Shown: positions 47,845 through 60,015 of the stretch, piece after piece
Layout: every line of letters begins with the position of its first letter
Position numbering within the stretch: position 1 is the first letter of the stretch
DNA from: Cordilura impudica
Lineage: Eukaryota; Arthropoda; Insecta; Diptera; Scathophagidae
NCBI GenBank assembly: GCA_963682025.1
Contig: OY821517.1
Span: 55,194,216-55,258,215, forward strand
Length of the DNA stretch: 64,000 nucleotides
Reading direction: 5' to 3'
Made by a program: the position numbers and the translations under genes
Notes under the pieces: generated by a model
The model's database searches: none
Told to the model about the DNA's origin: nothing
The model's input: only the letters and a program-made list of their open reading frames with translations

Positions 47845-49160
47845 TATGTCATTCACTATGTAAATGACCATTTATATGAACAAATAGAGAAATAGCTAAA
47901 TTTTTGCCTGTGGAGTGTGGTTTGGGGTCATTATTTCAGCATGTTGCAATATATTTGATAGACATGTTATATATCGTTGAATAGATAATAATGTCTTCTT
48001 TAACAATATATATAATAATAAGTAAAATTCAAAAATTTTGGGAACACTTTACCAAAAAACCAAAAAAAAAAAAAACGAAAAACCATAGTTTTCTATATTT
48101 TTTTTCTGAAATTTAAATATAAAAATCTCAAAAACTATTAACGTTATCAAAATGATTTTTTGAAGTGTTTTAGATAATTTAAATGCCGTTGTGAATCAAT
48201 AAACAAAATATAAAAATTACTAATCTTAATATGTTTTTTATGTTTACAAAAAAAACTGGTATGAAAATTTGACTTTTTTCACCATTTAAGCCCTCCTGAC
48301 CACGTTTATGTAATGGCGGTGAATTTTATTACGGCAGATAAATAAAAATATTTGGAGCTTTAATACTGCGGTGAAATATTTGAAGAAATCGAGCGGATAT
48401 TTTTGTATTAACTTTTAAAACTTAGTTTTTTTTTAAATTGCCCAATTTCGTCCAATGCTGGACGTAGGGTGCATATCCAAAAATATTAAAAATTTCACTT
48501 ACAACCATTCTTGAAGCATATTCTTTTAAAATGTGTAGAAAAATATATACATGTTTTACCAAGGTTGTGAGAAAAAAGTGAAAGAATGAAGGGTATTTTT
48601 TGGCAAAAATTTGCAATTTTTAGAACCTGATTCAAAAAGTCAACTTTAAGATTTTGTGCTCACTAAACGGTTTGAAATAATTCAAAAAGTACTTCAACGT
48701 ATTTTTTCAAAAAGTACTGGCTATCGCACATATTTTTAGATTTTTTTTTTTATCTATTTTAATAAAAATGTTATTTGCGAAAAACCAAGAAAGAATTTGG
48801 TGAAAAGTTCAAATGTTGATTTTTAAAATCAAATATTTTTTAAACCATAAGCGATAACTAGGTAGTATAACCATGTTTTTTGTTAATAATTTAATGGTTA
48901 TTGGAAAAATTTAAAAAACGTAAAAATCACTTCATATTTATAAAAGTTACAAGCTTTGAAAGCATTTTCCACTTCGAGGTGGTCGACTTTGGCACCCTGT
49001 AGCTCACCCTGTGTTACAACAGGGTATCTCAAAAATAAATATTTTGAAAGCCTATATCCTTGACTACAATCGCCTAGAATATACTATTCCAATCCAACCA
49101 ATAGTTTAGAAGTTCCAGACTTATTACCACTTTTTTTTGGTTTTGAACCACTGTGCGTTG

Positions 49161-50629
49161 TTGCACTTGCGCTGGCAAAGCAATGTCGACCGTATGAAGA
49201 CGGCATTTTTATAAAACATGTTTTTCAAGACGTTTTAAAATGCTTTGCCCAAGTTGGGGAAGATACGGCTGGGCTTGTAGATGCGATTCCATTATCTGGC
49301 AGAACTATTATGCGCCGTACTATAAAAATAAGTAGTTTTTTATTTATGGCTGTGCAGAAACGCCTTAAAGAGTCATTGTTTTTTTCTATTAGCTTTGATG
49401 AGAGTACTGACATAAGTAATACTAGTCAATTAATAGTTTATTTAAAAGCAGTACATGAAAATTTGGTTACTTATGAGGATTTTTTTGGATTAGTTCCTAT
49501 GAATAACCATGTAAATGGGCAAACATTATGGAAAGCTATTAACAAAAAGATTTTTTCAATTGGGGACCTAAGTAAATTAAGTGCTGTCTGTACTGACGGA
49601 GCAAAGGTGATGGTGGGGAAGAAGAAGGGCTTTATTGGGTATTTAACGCAACATATTGACGTGCCATCATTTCATTGCATAATACATCAGCAAGCCCTGT
49701 TTGCTAAAAATTTATGCTTGAATGATGTAATGAAAATATGTGTACAAATTATAAATAAAATCAGAGGAGGCCACAATGCGTTAAATCATAGAAAATTTAA
49801 AACATTTCTTGAGGAGGTTGAAGCCTACTACGCTGATATATTGTTGTATACAGAAATTAGGTGGCTTAGCCGAGGAAGGAGTCTGGAAAGGTTTTTTGAA
49901 CTTCGCGAGGAAATTTTAGAGTTCTTAAAACTGGATGAGTCTCCAGATTGTAAAAAATTTGTGTCACATTTAAGCGATAACGATTTTGTGATAAGACTAG
50001 CATTTCTTAGTGACTTATGTAATAAACTTAACGAACTGAATCTACTATTGCAGGGCGAAAATAAACACATTTTTGACCTATTCCCAATGATAAATCATTT
50101 CAAAATAAAATTGCAAATTTTAAATAGAAAATTAACAAATAAAGACATAACATCACTGCCGAAAACCGCATCACTAAATTTACCTATTTCAGATTCCTTA
50201 TTTCAAGAATTTTTCACAACAAATGAAACAATATTAAACAACATGAGCAATAGATTTGAAGATTTTAATAAAATATCACAGATTATTGACTTGCACAACA
50301 ACACTATAGCTTGCGATGCAGAAAAACAAAGCCCTGCAATTCAAAAAGAAATAAAAGAAATGCTAGAGGATGATACATTACCTTTGGCGACGGGTAGAGA
50401 ATTTTGGAAGCAAATTTGCTTAAAACAATACCCGAATAGCACAACTGAAATATATAAGCTTTATTCGATGTTTGCATCCACATATAATTGCGAAAACGCT
50501 TTTTCTATATTAAAAATCGTTAAAAGCAAACATAGGAATAGATTAATAGACACAAAATTAGAAGACTTGCTGAGAATTAAACTTCATAAAACCGAAATAA
50601 ATATAGATGAAATTTTAAAAACTTCTTAA
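49161..50629 (+). pseudogene. hAT transposase, catalytic and dimerisation part
   Basis: It resumes exactly where 40226 stopped: joining with one copy of CGTTG gives ASYV-VALALAKQCRPYEDG in frame, the conserved hAT segment. Then come SISFDESTDISNTSQL (first catalytic Asp), VCTDGAKVMVGKKKGF (second), FHCIIHQQALFAKNL, EIRWLSRGRSLERFFELR and the C-terminal hAT dimerisation region (STYNCENAFSILKIVKSKHR). The 439-codon open frame from ATG 49310 is uninterrupted to TAA 50629. Only the insertion and the upstream T-run break the gene. The layout resembles GTF2IRD2/ZMYM-like hAT proteins. Confidence 0.93.
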
Positions 50630-50939
50630 ACTTTCAAGTTCATAAATTATAATTGCGATGTTCATACAATTCCTACTACTCAATATATTTCGGCATTATA
50701 TAATTTTATATTATAACAATTCAAATATAAATATAACAAACAAATATATAAGCTTTGACAAAACAACAAAGAATTATATTTTTTTCGAAAGTTTAAAAAG
50801 AAATATTTAATATTGTTACACTGTGTACAATTCGGCAGCGACCGCAGCTTCTGTTTGCGACCGCACACAAGCGCATAATATCTTTGTGTGCGTGCGTTCG
50901 GGGCTTGGTTATCACTGCTTTAGACCAACGTTTTATAAA

Positions 50940-53900
50940 ACCTCTGGCTTTGTTTACTGTAATTGAGGAACGAAACTAAGCTTTGAATCTAATAAAACAC
51001 CAAGATCTAAGAAGTTATCGACTTTTTTCAGTTGAAAGCCGCCCAACACATAATTTACAGATATTGGTCTTCTTCGAACAAAACGCATATATTTGCACTT
51101 TTTAAGATTCAGCTCCATTAAATTTAAAATGCACCATGAGTGAAACGAATCCAAATCATTTTGAAGATAAGTATGGTCGGAATATTGGTTATAACTCATA
51201 AAGACTTTTACATCGTCAGCATACATCAGGATATTTGAAAACTGAATAACCTGCGGTAAATCATTTATAAATAATGAAAATAAAAGCGGTCCAAGATGGC
51301 TGCTTTGCGGAACTCGAGATATAACGTTAATATTTTTCGAAGATATATTATTAAAACGTACATTTTGCTTTCTGTTTGTTAAATATGAATATATCCACTT
51401 TATGCTAAGATCAGAAAATCCTATTAGATGTAATTTCTTTATAAGAAGTTTATGGTTGACTTTATCAAACGCCTTCCTGAAATCAGTGTAAATTGCATCA
51501 GTTTGCTTTCTTTGAAGAAAACCACTATTGACTATTGTTGTGAGATGTAAAAGGTTCGTTGAAGTTGATCACCGTTTTTGAAAGCCATGTTGGAATGGAG
51601 AAATTAATGTCTTGACTTGATGACAGTGGTCATATCTTGATGACATAGTTGATCAGTTATAAATTTTTTAAAGAATTTAGGTATAGTACTTAATTTTGCA
51701 ATACCGCGATAATTTGTAATGTCAGACTTGTTTCCGGATTTAAGTAACGGAATAATGAAAGAGTCTCCTTCCATGTATTTGGAAAGTATCCGTATTTAAT
51801 TGATGAGTTAAACATTATTGTCAATGGAATAGCTAAAGCATCCGCATATTTGATTAAGATACTGCTAGGAATTTTATCAGGTCCACTATTATATGAAAAT
51901 TTTTGTTTTTTCAAACCATTAGAAACCATAGAGACATCAAGGAATGGAATAGATATGGTTCTATTAGCAGTCAGTATAGATGGGTAAGTGGCAGAATCAT
52001 CAAAAGTTGAATCGGAATAAGTTTTTGAAAAAAAAAATCAGCAAACAAATTACTTATAATAGTATTATCATAAGATTCAGTATGTTGAAATTTCATAATA
52101 GCAGCATAACCAGTTGTTTTTCTCTTTGTGTTGACAAAATTGTAAAAAGACTTTGAATTACTTTTTACTATTTTTCATTTTAATTAAGTAATTAGAGTAA
52201 CACGATTTATTCAGTGCAGTATATTCCGCTCGGCTAATAGAGTATTTCCCATAATCTACAAGAGAACCGGATAGCTTGTATTTCTTGTAATATTTATGTT
52301 TTTTTATTTTTAAGTCATGTCAGTTGCTTGGTATTCCAAGGAGAACCGGAAAGTTTATTACAAATTTGTTTCGGAATACATAAATCCATTGCAGAAGAAA
52401 TTGTACTGTAAAATGTTTCAGTCATATGATCAATAGCGGCTGTGGATCCAATAGAAAAAGATAATAGACTGTGGCAGTTCGTACTGTATAGAAGTTCGTT
52501 CAACAAACAATAATTAGATTGTGCGAAACAAAAATCCTTATCATCATTTTTACAAGGTGTTTTTAAAAGTCCCGAGGGAATATATAAATTTACTTCAATG
52601 GTAGGGTGATATGTATCTTCAGGAGAAGAAATCGGGATTGAACGCTTGATGTAACAATACGAAGTGTCGACAAATATTAAATCCAATAATTTATAATGAC
52701 TGTTGTTATACTTTTTATTTGAAAAAGATTCAGATTGAATAAAATATTGAAAAGCTCCTCACACTTGTTATTTGATTTCGATGGAACAAAATATTTTTCA
52801 TCAGGTAAGAACTTCCAGGATATTGAAGGCAAATTAAAATCACCAAGAATAATAACAGTCATCTTGATTAGCTGTACGAAGAATATATTTAATAGCTTCG
52901 CCATGTTTGTCATATATAGACTGTGGGGACGATGGAGGAATATATGAGCAGGCAATAAATAATTGTTTTCCATTAAGTTTAATTAAAACTGCGATAAATT
53001 CGATGTCGAATGAGGGGTCAATCAATAAAACCTCAGAGAATAAAATACTAGAGACCGCAATAAGAACAACACCACCATTTGTTGTGGTCCCACGATCGCG
53101 TCTATAAATATTGTATTTGCAAGAGAGTATTTCCGTATTCAAAAAACTATCATTAAGCCACGTTTCAGTAAGAACGATGATGTGTTGGTTTAAATTAAAA
53201 CTTTCCATATATAAAGATGTGAGTTTAGTTCTTAAGCCGCGAACATTTTGATAAACTAATGAAATGTAATCAACCGTAGAGGCTCCTAGTTTTTTGGGGC
53301 ATTTAAATCAGCTTGCGGAAGACGACCAATATTTGCGGATCTTGGATTTTCTCTGTATTTATATTCACGAACCAGTGTATATTCAGGCCAAAAATTAGGA
53401 TCAAGAATACGTTCAAAAAGATCATTCGCAACAGTAACTTTAAATTAAGTTATGGATCTTGGCTGAGAAAAAACAAACTTATATGTTGAAATGTCTACGT
53501 TTGGACCCACCTTAGATTTAATGAAGGAATCAACATCTTCAGTAGTTGTATCAAAGGCCAGCCTCGAGATGAAAACAGTTTTTTAGGAGGTATAGCTCTT
53601 AGCATATTATTTATAGTTTGACTACTGAAAATGGGAACAGGGTTATTTAAGGCAATTTCAGGTTGATTTTGGGCAATATCGGCATAGCTCAAAGGAATAA
53701 GTGAGTCAGGTATGGAAGAACCAGAAGTAACAGAAACCGGAACAGGATTATTGTTTTTTTTTCCTTAGTAGCATTTATTGATGATTTACGGTGTTTCGGT
53801 GAAGATTGTGGAGGAGATTTTAAATTATCCAACGATTTGAAATCATCAAATAATTTTCCATAGTCATTAATGCGATTAGTTAAATCCGACGCTTCTTCTT

Positions 53901-54081
53901 TGATATTCAGAAATTTCTTTTTTGTATCTTGGAAGAAACGATAAAAACTTACGCCAATTTTTCTACACTTATAGCAACACCAATGTAGACCTTTGTTATT
54001 GGTTATAGCATCCCCGACCAACCCAGAAAGACCACTACATTTAAGATGACAAAGTTCATGACACAACCAACAATCGATCAT
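50940..54081 (-). pseudogene. LINE ORF1/endonuclease/reverse transcriptase portion, frameshifted
   Basis: This is the larger LINE piece. Open segments at 54081-53689 (zinc-finger ORF1-like), 53208-52840 and 52973-52677 (endonuclease), 52686-52315 (linker), 51929-51690 and 51226-50954 (reverse transcriptase with YADD) are in different frames. One break is a 1-nt shift near 50965, just before the hAT insertion. Confidence 0.85.
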
Positions 54082-54110
54082 CCTTAATGGAACAAGTATT
54101 TATTATACAG

Positions 54111-54418
54111 GACATATTAATAAAATCCAGTATTATACTTGAATAGAACCATACAACCACTTTTAAGTTATCTTTTTTATACCAAGCCTACAAGGGGTTA
54201 ATTTATCAATTAATATATTTCTTATACACAAAAATAGTAATAGTCCTCGAAATTTTACCTTTGCCTCGAAGATTTGAAATTTTTGGATTTGAATTAAATT
54301 TACATCACATATCCCTTGGTCCTTTGTTCCTCAAAGCAACTACAGGACATAATTTATATAATACATAGCTGAGATTCTGTGGAATAATATTCCGAACAAT
54401 TTTGATTAACTTCCCTTA
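54111..54418. other. AT-rich spacer, nothing recognised
   Basis: May include the 5' untranslated part of the LINE. No other signal. Confidence 0.35.
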
Positions 54419-54712
54419 AGGCCTAGTTAGCCACACGTTGCTATAATTTATCCGTACAGTAAATGTAACGTTGACATTTAGTGCAATTATAGAACGTAAA
54501 AAACGGATCAGCATGTTGCTGTGTAAAATTAACCAAACTTTATCAGCTGTTCACAAATGTCACGTACAAACGTAGCATAAATCTATTTTCAACAGATAGG
54601 AACGTTCCGGTTACGTGACAGTTGAGTTCGGTAACTGCTCTAATTGCTTTTCATGTAACAGAAAAAAACAGCTGACACGTTTGGTTAAGGTTACGTGTGG
54701 ATAACTAGGCCT
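54419..54712. mobile_element. PIF/Harbinger-type MITE, copy 2
   Basis: 294 bp with ends AGGCCTAGTTAGCCACACG and ACGTGTGGATAACTAGGCCT. It is flanked by TTA on both sides (54416-54418, 54713-54715). The interior is the reverse complement of the MITE at 27221. Non-coding. Confidence 0.88.
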
Positions 54713-55057
54713 TTATAAATTGTTAATTCATTTCATAAGCTATGAGGCACAGTCATGAGATTTTGGATTTGTCTTAAATTTACACCAGATATAGTTAAAA
54801 CCCTGCAGTACAATCATCAATAACATTTTGATCAATTATTATTAATGCTTTTTTTAAATTTAAGTAAATATCTAAAAAAAATCTCAAAATATCAAAAATT
54901 CTAACTTTTTCTTCCATAAATAACCACGTTTTAGAGTTTACTGATTTGACTCAAATTAACATAAACCGAATGTTGAAAAAAATCGAAAGTAAAACCAAAT
55001 GCACACTAATGTAAAATATTGGTAATTGATTCATACCTACAACTGCATTTACGTATA
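54713..55057. other. AT-rich spacer, nothing recognised
   Basis: No gene or repeat identified. Confidence 0.35.
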
Positions 55058-55415
55058 CTAGCAGATTCAAGCGCTCGAAAATCGAGCGCAATTTCTAGGC
55101 AAATTTATTTTTCAACTTAGCCAATTCACAAACAAACACTATTTTGGTTTATTATTATTGTGAATGAAGAAAATAAACTCATTAACCAATTTAATAAACA
55201 CACACATAGCATATGTATAATTTTATGTATGTGTTAGTAGCAACTTTAAATGCAATTTACTCAAAATAAAGAAAAAAAATTCAAAATCTGTAAATCTGGT
55301 GAACAGCTAAAAAGAAATACCTTTCAAATAATATACGTTTGGTCGAAATCCGGATAAAACGTTAGAACAAAACATCGGTAACAAGAAATCGCCTAGCCTA
55401 TTAATATTATAGATA
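55058..55415. repeat. Family-Z dispersed repeat (single copy outside the duplication)
   Basis: Starts TAGCAGATTCAAGCG with palindrome CTCGAAAATCGAG and ends CCTATTAATATTATAGATA. More diverged than the copies in the 8.9 kb unit. Confidence 0.75.
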
Positions 55416-55815
55416 TATTTTTTATTAAAAAATAAATAATTAGTAAGCCTACAATAGTTTTGATTAAACAATATTTTATATTTAAAACACAAAAAAATAT
55501 ATTTACCCTCTTATTTGCACAAACCTAACTATCACTAGCTGCAAAATGGTAGTTGTATTGAATAAAATTCATTTTTCAAAAATTGGACTTAATAAATCAT
55601 CTTTTTAAACTCTTTTAACTCCGTCGTTGGGCAACCCCATTCCCCCTTATCCAATTGATCTGAAACTTGGCCCATAGTCACGGAGTGACCCCTCATCCGA
55701 TCGATCTGAAACTTGGTTCATACACTTGCTGTGAAAAAAAGATTAACTTTGACTTAGTCAGGCACAGTCACGCATGGTCACGCAAAGTCAGGGAGAGATT
55801 TAAACGGATTTCCCC

Positions 55816-57680
55816 TTATCCAAATAATAGTGCTTGCTATGCGATTATTCATTCATTCCATCATTTGTTAAAAGGGTAAAGAACAATGCTAGTTCTGCTA
55901 TCCCAACTCTTTTAATGAATGACCAAATATTCACTGAACTGGCTGATAAGGCTAACCTCTTAGCTGAACTTTTTGTAAAAAACTCGTTTTTGCCGGATAG
56001 CGATCAACCTCTGCCCGAACTTGAAAGTGTATCTTGTACTATGCCTAAAATATTATTTCGAGCACGTGCAGTTAAAAAGGTTCTTTCGGATCTCAACTTT
56101 AATAAGTATCGGGACCGGATGGTATACCAGTACTGGTGCTGAAACAGTGCTCTTCGACGCTAGCCAGTCCATTGGCCAACCTTTTCAGCCTTTCGTACCG
56201 TGCGGGAGTCTTTCCCTCTTGCTGGAAAGTTGCTAATGTCCAACCAATCCCTAAAAAGGGTGCGGCTAATAACCCTGAAAATTACCGTCCAATTCCAATC
56301 TGCTCTGCGCTCTCAAAGGTGATGGAGAGCATGATTAATTTCCATCTTGTGAACTACTTAGAGGCCAATTCACTTCTTAATGATCGACAGTATGGCTTCT
56401 GTAGAAATCGTTCCACGGGAGACCTGTTAGCTCTACTTTCTGAGCGCTGGAGTCGATCCATTCGCAATTTTGGCGAAAGTAAAGTGGTTGCTCTGGATAT
56501 TTCCAAGACATTCGATCGTGTGTGGCACGGTGCATTGATATCAAAGCTTATTGCATTTGGGGTCGGTAATGACTTCTCTCGATTTATATCGAGTTTTCTC
56601 AGAGACCGAACAATACGTTATTGATGGGGTCTTATCTAATGAGTTTCAGCTTAATTCAGGGGTACCCCAAGGTTCCGTTCTTTCTCCTTCTCTTTTCCTT
56701 ATCTTTCTGAACGACCTTCTTGGTCAAACTTTTAATTCTATTTACTCTTTCGCAGATGACAGCAGCATTTGTCATTCATTTTCCTTTAATTGTAGGCCAA
56801 GCCTCTTGGTGGTTGGGGGCAGAAGGCAGACACATGAATGACACACTCAATGTTAACAATCTCCGAGTGGGGTAAAGCGAATAGGGTTGATTTTAATGCG
56901 CTGAAGACTCAATGCTGTATGTTGACCCATAGGACCATGGAATCAACAATGTCATCTGTATATATGGGTGGTATAGGTATTGAGGAATCGGATACTCTTG
57001 ATGTTCTAGGCATGATAATTCAATGTGATGTTCGTTGGAACGAGCATGTTTTTCAAGTGTCGAAAGAAGCATTCAAGTGTCTTGGTTTTCTAAAACGGTG
57101 TAAAAATTACTTCACTCCTTCTGATCTCTTTAAAATCTATACCGACCGAAAATGGAATACAACTCCCATATATGGGCAGGAGCTTCAAAGTCTATTTTGG
57201 AGCTACTGGACCGTGTACAAAGGAGGGTGTTGGCGCTCATCAATGACAGTAGGGTATCCAACTCTATTGATTCATTGGAACACCGTCGGAATGTGGGTTG
57301 TGTAACACTGTTCTTTAGATATTACCATGGGAAATGTTCTTCTGAGATTAGCGAACTTATTCCAAGTGCCCGAGTTTCGGTTCGCTCTACCCTCTTCTCT
57401 AGTAGATCACATCCGTTTGTAGTCTATTGTCCAGTTGACCGCACAACGCATTACAGAGAGAATTCGTTTATCAGTCGAACTAGCCGTATGTGGAATAAAC
57501 TCCCCGCAGAGGGCTTTCCTGACAGTTATAATCTAATAAAATTTAAGTCAAATATCCACAAACACTACTCCCTCTTTCCTCCTCCCCACAACCTATTTTC
57601 CTGAAATCAACACAATGCACTGCATTTGTAGGGGGCATCCCCTGAGTGTTGGTTAATATAAAAAAAAAAAAATAAAAAAA
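55816..57680 (+). pseudogene. 5'-truncated LINE reverse transcriptase
   Basis: Plus-strand non-LTR fragment ending in a poly(A)-rich tail (57660-57680). Segments in order are FPSCWKVANVQPIPKKG and NPENYRPIPICSALSKVMES (56210-56330), DRQYGFCRNRSTGDLLALL (56385), ALDISKTFDRVWHGALI (56490), NSGVPQGSVLSPSLF then FADDSS (56650-56770), and a C-terminal SHIWAGASKSILELLDRVQR...NKLPAEGF (57160-57510). Frameshifts near 56130, 56600, 56830 and 57150 inactivate it. No endonuclease is left. It is unrelated at close range to the LINE at 39-54 kb. Confidence 0.88.
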
Positions 57681-58025
57681 ATCTGAAACTTCGATATACT
57701 TGCTACAAAGTAAGATTAACTTCGAAATAGTCACACACAGTTACGTATAGTCACGAACAGTCATAGAGAGATTAAAACCTCACTTCCCCTCATCCGATCG
57801 ATCTGAAACTTTGTCCATAGACTTGTTTCGGCCAAAGATTATTTTTAAGATAATCACAGTCACGGAGTGATTTAAAACCCATTTCTCCTCATCCAATCAA
57901 TCTGAAACTTGGTCCATATACTGGTTGTGACCAAAGTTTAATTTTAAAATAGTCACGCCAGTCACAGAGAGATTCAAAACTCATATGCATAAGGAAAGAA
58001 AGAGTTTTAATAAAAACTTTGTTTT

Positions 58026-58771
58026 ATATACCACTATGTGGTTTGGGTATAATGACTTTGTGCTGCTCTTTGTAACTACCAAAAATATTTGACCTAGACC
58101 CATCTTTTATTATACCGATCGAATCAGAATCACTATATGTGTCCATGTAAACCTTGTAATCAAACTGCAGGTCGCAAATATGAATATATTTTGATGAAAT
58201 TTGATGAAATTTGATGAAAGCTTTTATCGGCCATAGGATGAACGCTATTGAAATCGGTGAGAATCGGTCCATGTTCAGACCTAGCCCCCATACAACTGAC
58301 CCCTATGAAATCGAAATAAATTGCCATAAGATCCAAATTGTCATATAGATCTTACTCAAATTGGGTTTGTATGCGTTTATTACATCCATTAATGAGTAGT
58401 CCAAAGATGATCACTATGGGACAACTCTTAGTCATAGGACCCATATAGAGCTGCTTCCCGATCTTCACTTAAATCTATCAAAAAACAAAAATATTGCACT
58501 GATTCTTCTCAAATTTTGTTTGTATATATTTTTGCAAAATACAAGAGACTTTACCAAACATTGTCAGGATCGGTCCATTTTTGGGCTTAGTCCCCATATA
58601 TATATAGCATCCGATATGAACTTTTTCATGTCTGCAGCCAAAAAAAATTAATAAAAATCCCAATAAAATTTGGTTTATGCTTATTTTCTATGTCCAGTTA
58701 GTTGGGCCTAAGAGATAGGCCCATGGTATAGGGTATCGTATAATCGGTCCAGACCGACTATAATTTTCTTG
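58026..58771 (-). repeat. Family-X dispersed repeat, copy G
   Basis: Inverted copy. It lacks the (CGGA)n tract (deleted between ATCACTATATG and TGTCCATG) and has a tandem TTTGATGAAA slip at about 58195-58215. Inserted in the GTGAC element. Confidence 0.88.
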
Positions 58772-58830
58772 TTATGGGTTAGATAGATTATTTGTATGAT
58801 AAAATGTAAATGCCAGATGAAAAACTTAAC

Positions 58831-60015
58831 CGTAGATTGTAATATTTTAGCTAACAAAATATTATATATTTTATTTCGATCATTTATTATAAATAAAGCT
58901 ATTAACGTCATCTTAGAAGACACATTTTAGTTTTAAATCGACAAGAAGCCTAAGACGGATTGAAATGAAATTGGTGGGGTTGGTATCATAATTATTAACA
59001 CCATGACTGTATATCATATGTTTGAACAGTTCATATACGATACATTAGTTAATAGGTACGTGTGTGTGAATATACATACTACATTGATTTGCATGATAAT
59101 TATGAATTTCAAGTTATTTCTATATTAGAAAAAAAGTATATAAACATAGTTTTTTTTTTATAATTTTAAATGAACAAGAAACATACATAAAAGTTGTTTA
59201 AATTAGTAAAACAAAAAGTAATTTATGAACACACAACATACATACATACCTCTGAACAATATTTTGTTAAAAAAAATATATAAAAACTTTAAAAAGGATT
59301 TTTAAATCTGGATTATTTTTATTCACTGAATTGAAAATTGGTCTGCAGTTTTGCAAGAAATAAAAATGTCGTCGTAAGAACCAGCAGGTATATTGCAAGT
59401 ATAATCAACTTATACTCAACTATTTGTCCACAAAGTGTAGTTTGTTTATGTATTTTGCATATATTCCTTTGATCTGGAGTAATTATGTTAATGCAACTGA
59501 TTGAAAATCGACTTGCAAAAATTTTAAGGAGTATTTAAACTTTTCAAAAATAATAGAATTGTATCTTTTATACAAACACAGCGATGATATATATGAGCGA
59601 AAAACAGTCGAATAAAAAAAAAATACAATTAGAAATGTACAAGTGAGTTGGATTGATTGTACACAGTGCTACCAGCTGTTGAAAATTCACCCTATTTTAG
59701 GCATTTACTTTGTTCCATGGGGAAACATTAATTAAGGATTATAGATTTGGTACGTTATTTGGGTATATTTTTCTTGAGTTAGAATTTTATTTTACTTAAT
59801 CATGTTTGTTTGACCAGTAATCAACGAATGTTTCGAACTACATATATTAATGATGTTAATTCTGAATTCCGTATCATTCTATGTCATTTATGTCCATATA
59901 TTTTAATTTCGTATTCTTGAATGTAAACATTATTTAAACAGTTTTTAACCATATAATAGAATTGATTACGTAGATTTTTCTGTTATATATCTTTTCATTA
60001 ACAGCAAAAAGAACT
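58831..60015. other. AT-rich intergenic region
   Basis: No gene, repeat or clear signal recognised over about 1.2 kb. Confidence 0.4.

Larger units (their letters stand above)
40227..49155 (+). mobile_element. Transib element with ~1.4 kb terminal inverted repeats
   Basis: The ends are CACAGTGGTTCAAAAC (40227) and its complement GTTTTGAACCACTGTG (to 49155). They are flanked by the 5-bp duplication CGTTG (40222-40226, 49156-49160). The ends belong to long inverted repeats: left 40227 to about 41640, and right 49155 down to about 44690, the latter interrupted by insertions at 44779-47844. The inner arm segments still pair (TATAATTATACCTTCTTTG at 44695 against its complement at 41605). Net of insertions the element is about 5.1 kb. 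A 5-bp target site and CACxxTG ends are Transib hallmarks. Confidence 0.92.
44690..49155 (-). repeat. Transib right terminal inverted repeat, split by insertions
   Basis: The outer part is 47845-49155 and the inner part 44690-44778. The two are separated by about 3.07 kb of later insertions (family-X copies D, E, F and a foreign fragment). The arm's inner edge coincides with the end of family-X copy C. Confidence 0.85.
39731..50917 (+). mobile_element. hAT element carrying a nested Transib
   Basis: The ends are CAGTGATAGCCACCCCA at 39731 and (inverted) TTGGTTATCACTG ending at 50917. They are flanked by the identical 8-bp CTTTAGAC at 39723-39730 and 50918-50925, the target-duplication length of hAT elements. 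Without the nested Transib it is about 2.25 kb. It encodes one hAT transposase on the plus strand. Confidence 0.95.
39130..54110 (-). mobile_element. CR1/jockey-group LINE, split by a hAT insertion
   Basis: A minus-strand non-LTR retrotransposon of about 3.8 kb survives in two pieces, 54110-50926 and 39722-39130. In order it shows an ORF1-like cysteine domain (CWLCHELCHLKC...WCCYKC, 54070-53950), an APE-type endonuclease (LTETWLNDSF; VIILGDFNLPSISW, 53190-52840), reverse transcriptase (YNSGPDKIPSSILIKYADAL, 51890; MYADDVKVFMSY, 51226) and the C-terminal domain (LYMSLVRPILEYASIIWDP; QKQFLLFCLRSLNF, 39700-39580). It ends in an ATTTATTTATTT-type tail near 39130. Multiple frameshifts and stops inactivate it. 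Across the hAT site, removing one CTTTAGAC copy restores RGFIKRW-SKDFNDPYV in frame. Confidence 0.88.
55600..58830 (-). repeat. GTGAC satellite-like repeat element, twice interrupted
   Basis: Pieces at 55600-55815, 57680-58023 and 58772-58830 together follow the order of the element at 31975-32690 (CCTTATCCAATTGATCTG, units with AGTCACGCA, then AGTTTTAATAAAAACTTTG, then GGGTTAGATAGATTA). A LINE (about 55816-57680) and family-X copy G (58026-58771) are inserted in it. Confidence 0.8.
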
